Shown here in pieces: positions 59,409 to 64,000 of a stretch of 64,000 nt of DNA (positions are counted from its first letter, which is position 1; the number at the start of each line of letters is the position of its first letter). A program made the translations under genes and the position numbers. The notes under the pieces are model-generated. The model ran no database searches. It was not told the DNA's origin and saw nothing but the letters and a program-made list of their open reading frames with translations. The stretch comes from Streptomyces thinghirensis (GTDB taxonomy: Bacteria; Actinomycetota; Actinomycetia; Streptomycetales; Streptomycetaceae): NCBI GenBank assembly GCA_021502835.1, contig JAKFGP010000062.1, forward strand, positions 86,332-150,331, given 5' to 3'.

Positions 59409-60205
59409 GTGTCTGTTTCCCCTGCGACCACGCAGTTCCCCGTCCGCGTCTTCGGTGGCCCACGGCCCCTGTTCAGGCTACTGGCGTGCCTGCGCTTTCT
59501 GACCGACCCCACCTCGACACCCCTGCTCCTACCCGCGCCCCCAGGTGCCCCGGCCCTGACCAAGACCGCCCCTCCAACGGCTCCCCCGAAGACGTCGGTC
59601 CGTCGACGTGACGTGCCGCCTCCCACGACCAGGCACGACGACAACCTCGACAACGCCGGCCGCGCCCTGCTCGCCGATATCACTCACCCTCACCACCACC
59701 GGCGGCGGCGAACGCCCTCGGCCAGAAGGCCACCGGTCTTGCCGACTGGGAGTCCATCGAGCTGGACCGCCCCGGCGGCGGCGGTCGGCCTCACGCGGGA
59801 CCGCGCAGTCCCCGCCATCCACGGCCCCGGCACCCGCAGAAAGTCGAACCGATCGCCGGACAGGTCATCGGCTTCATCCTGGACCGGCGAGGGCCTGCCC
59901 ACCGTCTACGTCAGTGGCGACAACGCGCTCCTCGAGCCGTCCGCGAGATCGCCAACGCTTCGCCCCCATCGACACCGCGATCCTCTTCGCCGGCGCACCC
60001 CGCTTCGCGGAGATCTTCGACGGCGGACTGATCGTCCTGGACAGCGGCGCTCCGGGCCGCCGAGGCCACTCGAGACCCTGGGCGCCCGCCGCGTGGTGCT
60101 CCGTCCACTTCGACAGCTGGTCGCACTTCACCGAGGGCCGCACGAGCTGGAGGCCGCCTTCACCGCCGCGGGTCTGGCCGACCGCCCCAGCTGGCTGAGC
60201 GCAAC
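59409..60205 (+). CDS. MBL-fold metallo-hydrolase, copy 2
   Basis: About 265 residues from GTG 59409 (VSVSPATTQFPVRVFGGPR). Across frame changes it reads LRFLTDPT, LTKTAPPTAPP, the metal region DDNLDNAGRALLADI, LTLTTTGGGE, then HGPGT, GEGLPTVYVSGDNA, RFAPIDTAILFAGAPRFAEI, FDGGLIVLDS and ALGARRVV-like with HFDSW, ending LEAAFTAAGLADR. Blocks GLPTVYVSGDNA and GRALLAD are shared with copy 1. It is divergent from CGNR copy 2. The stop is placed near 60200 because frames change at the end. Substrate unknown. The sequence from 60206 to 60500 holds no gene that I can support. Confidence 0.78.
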
Positions 60206-60500
60206 CAGCCCTCTTCCCTTTCCTGTGGGGGTGTCCGGCTCGCCGGGCGCCCCCAGGCCGCAAACGCCCTACCGCCCGCTCCTGCGGTGCGCGGTAGTGA
60301 AGGCACAGCCCTGCTTCCCCTCCTGGACCAGCCATGCCCCACCACGCGGCCACTCCCCCCGCCACTCACCGCCTCGGAGCAACGGCAGGACCATGGAGCC
60401 ACACCCGGCGCCCCTGGGTGAGCGGCCCTGCAAGGTCTCACCCGATCCCGGAGAAGAACGGCGTGGGAACCTTGAGGGAATGCCACCCCCTGAACTAAAC

Positions 60501-60972
60501 TCAGCTGAAGACGGGTTGCACCGACTGAGGGCCAGCGCGGCAACAGCCCTCAGAAACGCATGCTGCGTTGCTCGCGTGCTCCTCGTGAGGGAGTGCACGT
60601 TTGCGTCCTGGACACCAAACGTCGCGTCACGAGCGGCTGTCGCCAACTCGAGAAGGCTGTCGTCCCCGTGGACAGCCGCAGCCGGTTCATCGCGTAGTTC
60701 ACCTGCGACCGAGAAGCCCTTTCTTTTCCTGGCCTCTCCCTTCCTGCTCGGCGTCGTCTCGGCAAGAGGAACGCATGCTTTCGTGCTCCAGTACAACCGC
60801 CCTCTGTAGTCCGTCAACGCGTCGGCCAGCATGATCGCTGCCTCCTCGAAGACGCTGCAGCCCGGCTTCCCGCTCGGCCCGGACCGATATCCACCGTTGC
60901 AACAGTCCCGTGGCGAGTATTCCCAGGCAGCGTCCCCGCCACAGCCACCACGCTCGCCCACACACCGTTCAT
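60501..60972 (-). CDS. Membrane-anchored hypothetical protein with coiled-coil-like tail
   Basis: From ATG 60972 the composite reads MNGVWASVVAVAGT, a hydrophobic segment LGILATGLLQRWISVRAERE, then EEAIMLADALTDYRGRLYWS and TKACVPLAETTPSRKGEARK. It continues GELRDEPAAAVHGDDSLLEL, ATAARDATFGVQDANVHSLT and RSTRATQHAFLRAVAALAL. One N-terminal membrane helix followed by charged helices is a common plan in Streptomyces proteins of unknown function, often near plasmid-like or phage-like genes. It starts 11 bases after another small gene on the same strand, so the two form an operon. Two frame changes. About 155 residues. Confidence 0.5.
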
Positions 60973-60983
60973 GGCCCCGCCCT

Positions 60984-61318
60984 TCAAGTGAGATACATGA
61001 CTGCCGTCCTACCCACACGATCAATCTTCAGCGGGTACAGCTGCGTGACCTCGAACGCACCCCGCCGGTGGTCACCGACGAGGAACGCCGCGAAGCCGAA
61101 CATCAACAAGAACTCCAGCGCTGCGGGTCACACCGACAGGCCGGCCACGGAACGGGTGCTTTCGCCCATCACGTACCGGGCAATCCGGGGAGCAGGCGGA
61201 TGAATGTGCTGTCGAGCGAAGAAGACCCTCGTAGCCCGTCAATGGGGCCGGAGGATGCGGTCGCGCCCCGCTGGAGTTCGCAGAGCACGACCGCGAAATG
61301 AGTAAGGGCGTCAGCCAT
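60984..61318 (-). CDS. Conserved hypothetical protein
   Basis: About 110 residues from ATG 61318: MADALTHFAVVLCELQRGAT, ASSGPIDGLRGSSSLDSTFI and RLLPGLPGT. After frame changes come VMGESTRSVAGLSV and LEFLLMFGFAAFLVGDHRRG with AFEVTQLYPLKIDRVGRTAV and MYLT before the stop at 60984. The hydrophobic FLLMFGFAAFLVGD run may be a buried helix rather than a membrane span. I recognise the type as a conserved Streptomyces hypothetical always followed by a membrane-anchored partner, as here, but know no function. The pair lies between MBL copy 2 and the DHA2 exporter. Confidence 0.55.
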
Positions 61319-61418
61319 TACTCGTGGCAGCCTCTGGATTCAGTGTGCCGCCCAGGCCCACAGCGTGAAGCACCGCGAAGAGGGTGCGAACAGGGTCGCG
61401 CGGGCGGTCCGGCGCTGG

Positions 61419-62927
61419 TCAGCGCCGGGCAGGGCGAGCGTACAGGGCGAACACTACGGCGAATGCCGCCTCGACGAGCATGCAGATCGCCAGCGCGTTC
61501 GTGTAGGCTGACCTGTCGGGGCTGTGAGCCGGCCGAGGGCCGCGGCGGTGGACTCTCCGGCAACTGGCGACGCCGAGGCCCATCGCGGCTTGCTGTGGCT
61601 GGTTTTGAAGCACGCCGGATGCTATTCCCGCAGATGCCGGAGGGACCTCGGCGATCATCGCTCCGACGAAGCGGTTCGAACATGAGGGTCTGCCCCGACA
61701 CCGACTCCGACGAGGGGTGGCGAACGTCCACGAGAGTTCAGGCGGCACCCCTGGGAGACGCGGAGACGGCTGCAGCGATGCTCAGGAGTGCGGCTTGGGT
61801 GAGGCCGCCGATGGCGAGGAGCCTGCGGAACTCCGAAACGGGGCGAGCTTCCTTGACCAGATCGACACGGTGAGGAAGCACAGGGAGAACGGCAGCACGA
61901 GGGCGCCGCGTGCATGGGAGACCATCCGAGCCCGGGTCTGGTGAGATCGCAGAGGAACGCGAATCCCACCGAACGCGGACCGAGCATCAACGCCACCACC
62001 AGCCCGACCCGGTAGGAGCTGGAGTCGAAACAGGGGCGGCGGAACGAGCGGACGCGGTCACCCCGGTGCAGCCGCAACCGCCACCGCATGTGAATCCTGC
62101 GAAGAGCACGGGCGTTGCCCTTGCAGCAGCGCCCAGCACCAGACCGGCCAGCCCAGCGCGCTGCCCTGGGAGATCGGAATCCGCGAGCAGCTGTGCAGGC
62201 GAGTCCGAGGAGGCCGTCCCGATCAGGTCGAGCGATCGGTGGCCGGGCGCACCGGGTATCGGGCAGCCAGCGCAGCGCAGCGCCGAACGCGATCACGCCC
62301 ATGAGTACGCCTGGGCGGCGAAGATCATCTGCCAGGGAGTACCGGAGGCGGGATGACGGCAGCACGCCGCCGAGGACCTTACCGATCGCCGGCTCCCGCC
62401 CGCGTCGCACCGAACAGCGCGACAGCCTGGGCGCGTTCGGGCTCCCCGGGTGGACGCCGTGATCGTCGCCAGCACTCCGGGGAACCATGGCCGACGCAGA
62501 GATCCCGTGAGGGCTCGCGCGACGATCAACACGGTGATGCTCGGCCAGGGTCGCGACCAGGAGAACAGGGTGAACCCGGCCATGCCGAGCAGGAAGAGGC
62601 CGGCGTCGTCCGTACAGATCCCCGAGTTCGCCCCCGAGGACCATCGGCACGGCGAACCCCAGCGCATACACCGACACTACCAACGACTGCTCGGCAGCCG
62701 TGGCCCCCAGAGACGCGCCGATGTCGGGCACGGCGATACCTGCCGCCGCGAAACTGACCACCGACAGCAGCAACGCCGACAGTGTCGTCAGAGTCGGCCT
62801 GCTCCCAGCCTCCGAGCCGAGGTCGCGGGCTCAGTGCAGACGGCGGCGCGGCGGCGGTCGTCCTTCCTGCCGTTCGCCTGTACGGGAACGGACCGCGCCT
62901 GCAGTGATGGTCGCTGCCGTCGATCAT
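61419..62927 (-). CDS. DHA2-family MFS exporter
   Basis: Drug or metabolite exporter, about 480 residues. The clear N-terminal part is LLSVVSFAAAGIAVPDIGAS, LGATAAEQSLVVSVYALGFA, VPMVLGGELGDLYGRRR, with the MFS loop motif GDLYGRR. Then LFLLGMAGFTLFSW, VLIVARALTG, WQMIFAAQAYSWA, MGVIAFGAALRWLPDTR and VGLVVALMLGPRSVGFAFLC. The C-terminus reads GAMIAEVPPASAGIASGVLQ, NQPQQAAMGLGVA, SAYTNALAICMLVEAAFAVV and FALYARPARR with a stop at 61419. ATG 62927 is the tentative start; one further downstream is possible. Frame changes are frequent. No adjacent regulator. Confidence 0.8.
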
Positions 62928-62939
62928 TGAGCGCCGTCA

Positions 62940-64000
62940 TCCCGGAACCAGAAGTCCACGGCGGGGTACTGCCACCACCCGCATACCGGGGTTCTCCGTA
63001 CGGGAGGATGGAAGATACGACAGACCGGGCTCGCCGCGATACGGCGCGAGGTCGGCATCGGCAGTCGGCGCGAACGAGTAACGCCGTACAGGTAGCCCCC
63101 CTGTCCACAGGGCGACGGCGGACGCCCGGATCTTGCGAAGAGGTCGTCCTCGCGGGGGTCGGCGTCACCTGGTACACGGGCTCGAACAGGGTCGGCCCAT
63201 CAACGTCAGCACGCATGTCCCGGCAGGTCGTTCGAGCCCTGCAACTGAGGACATCGAGAGGCGGCATCTGCACCAACTCGCCGGATCGAGTACGCCGAAA
63301 GCTCCAGCTCGCCGAGTGTGACCCGGGCTCATCGCGGCGTTTCAGCCTGTCCTGGACAAGCTCGACCTGTTCCCCGCGTGCCTGCAAACCGCTGTTCGAT
63401 GTGGTGGCATACAACCGTGCCTTACCGTTCCTGTTCACCGACATGGACTTCATCCCGCCAGATGAACGCAAACTGCGCGGTGCAGTTCACCGACTTCGAC
63501 CGGCGCAGCCGCTACCTCGACGTTGATCTGGTTGCCGCCCGGATGGTCGCGAGATTGCGCCTAGGTGGGGGCCGACACCGGCGCCCTGCCGCTGCCGGAA
63601 TCGCCGACGACCTCCGAACTGATCAGAGGATTCTTCGCTCCGCCTGTGGGTTCGTCACGACGTACCGCCCCGGCAGTACGAGTACGTGCCTCGACAGCCT
63701 TGTCGGCAAGCTCCAGCTGAACTCGTCTCCACCGATGCTGCGGGAGACGGGACACCGGATGACCGTGATGACGCCGGCCGATGAGCCCACCTCCTGGCCG
63801 TCTGACTCCATGTTGTTTCACCGTCGCGACTACGCGGGCGGTAGAACTGTAGAACTGGAGAAAATCAGGCTCGGAGCGGCACCTCACGACTGCGGCAGGC
63901 GTGCACGGTTGCGGTGTTCGCCATGTGGAACGGTTTTTTGAAGCAGGTATCGCCCGGCGGGCACGCATGTAGTAACAATGTAACCGAACGTAAGCATACC
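62940..64000. other. No recognisable gene in the last kilobase
   Basis: Frames on both strands are interrupted and give no family I know. On the plus strand near 63390-63560 a coding-like path reads LFDVVAYNRALPFLFTDMDF, then after a change VQFTDFDRRSRYLDVDLVAA. GC content falls towards 64000. A gene running off the window is possible but cannot be shown. Confidence 0.35.

Noticed and set aside
1..64000. CRISPR arrays, tRNA and rRNA genes
   Set aside because: I looked for regularly spaced direct repeats and for cloverleaf or rRNA-like stretches and saw none. A covariance-model search would be decisive.

Overview
High-GC actinobacterial DNA, almost certainly from a Streptomyces or a close relative. 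The evidence is third-position G/C bias, GTG starts with AGGAG-type ribosome binding sites, and many actinobacterial families (SpoIIE phosphatases, ROK, CGNR, HxlR, TetR, XRE-cupin, streptogrisin-type protease, DHA2 transporters). The content looks like an accessory chromosome arm: regulators, transporters, sugar catabolism and insertion-sequence debris, with no rRNA, tRNA or ribosomal genes seen.

Most genes are interrupted by one-base frame changes while the protein similarity continues in the next frame. Several sit in G or C runs of the wrong length, so I read most as sequencing or assembly errors and annotate across them. Genes that also lack whole domains are called pseudogenes.

Layout. 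1-11.2 kb: end of an unknown gene, a PAS/GAF/PP2C phosphatase with a TTA codon, recQ, an XRE-cupin regulator beside an internally deleted flavoprotein, a DHA2 exporter, two gene fragments, and a divergent NmrA-like/HxlR pair with a candidate operator. 11.4-16.9 kb: IS5-type element, small hypotheticals, a helix-turn-helix regulator, a secreted S1 protease, and IS remnants. 16.9-21.7 kb: a TetR, amidase, AtzG-like, MFS and MBL-hydrolase locus around a divergent promoter with a 14-bp-arm palindrome. 22.2-23.3 kb: CmtR-like metal sensor coupled to a CDF exporter. 23.5-26.1 kb: truncated genes around an IS110 element.

26.5-35.7 kb: a five-gene oligopeptide-type ABC importer divergent from a dehydratase, 2-hydroxyacid dehydrogenase and KdgD operon. 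This is probably uptake and catabolism of an aldaric acid such as glucarate, converted towards 2-oxoglutarate semialdehyde. 35.7-38.4 kb: a multidomain sensor, SpoIIE phosphatase and ATPase protein. 38.6-50.5 kb: a carbohydrate locus with a sugar ABC importer, a putative toroid-type glycan protein, a ROK repressor with an operator-like palindrome, a secreted PAP2 phosphatase carrying autotransporter-type repeats, and a GH38 alpha-mannosidase.

50.5-60.2 kb: a nitroreductase, Rossmann reductase and TetR group. Next comes a divergent CGNR regulator and MBL-fold hydrolase cassette that occurs twice, about 5.6 kb apart, both copies sharing a CACG-N17-CGTG palindrome. Between the copies lie a truncated flavin monooxygenase, an MFS transporter and a second HxlR/NmrA pair. 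60.5-64 kb: two small hypothetical genes, a DHA2 exporter, and about 1 kb where I identify nothing. The duplicated CGNR/MBL cassette and the PAP2-repeat fusion are the least ordinary features.
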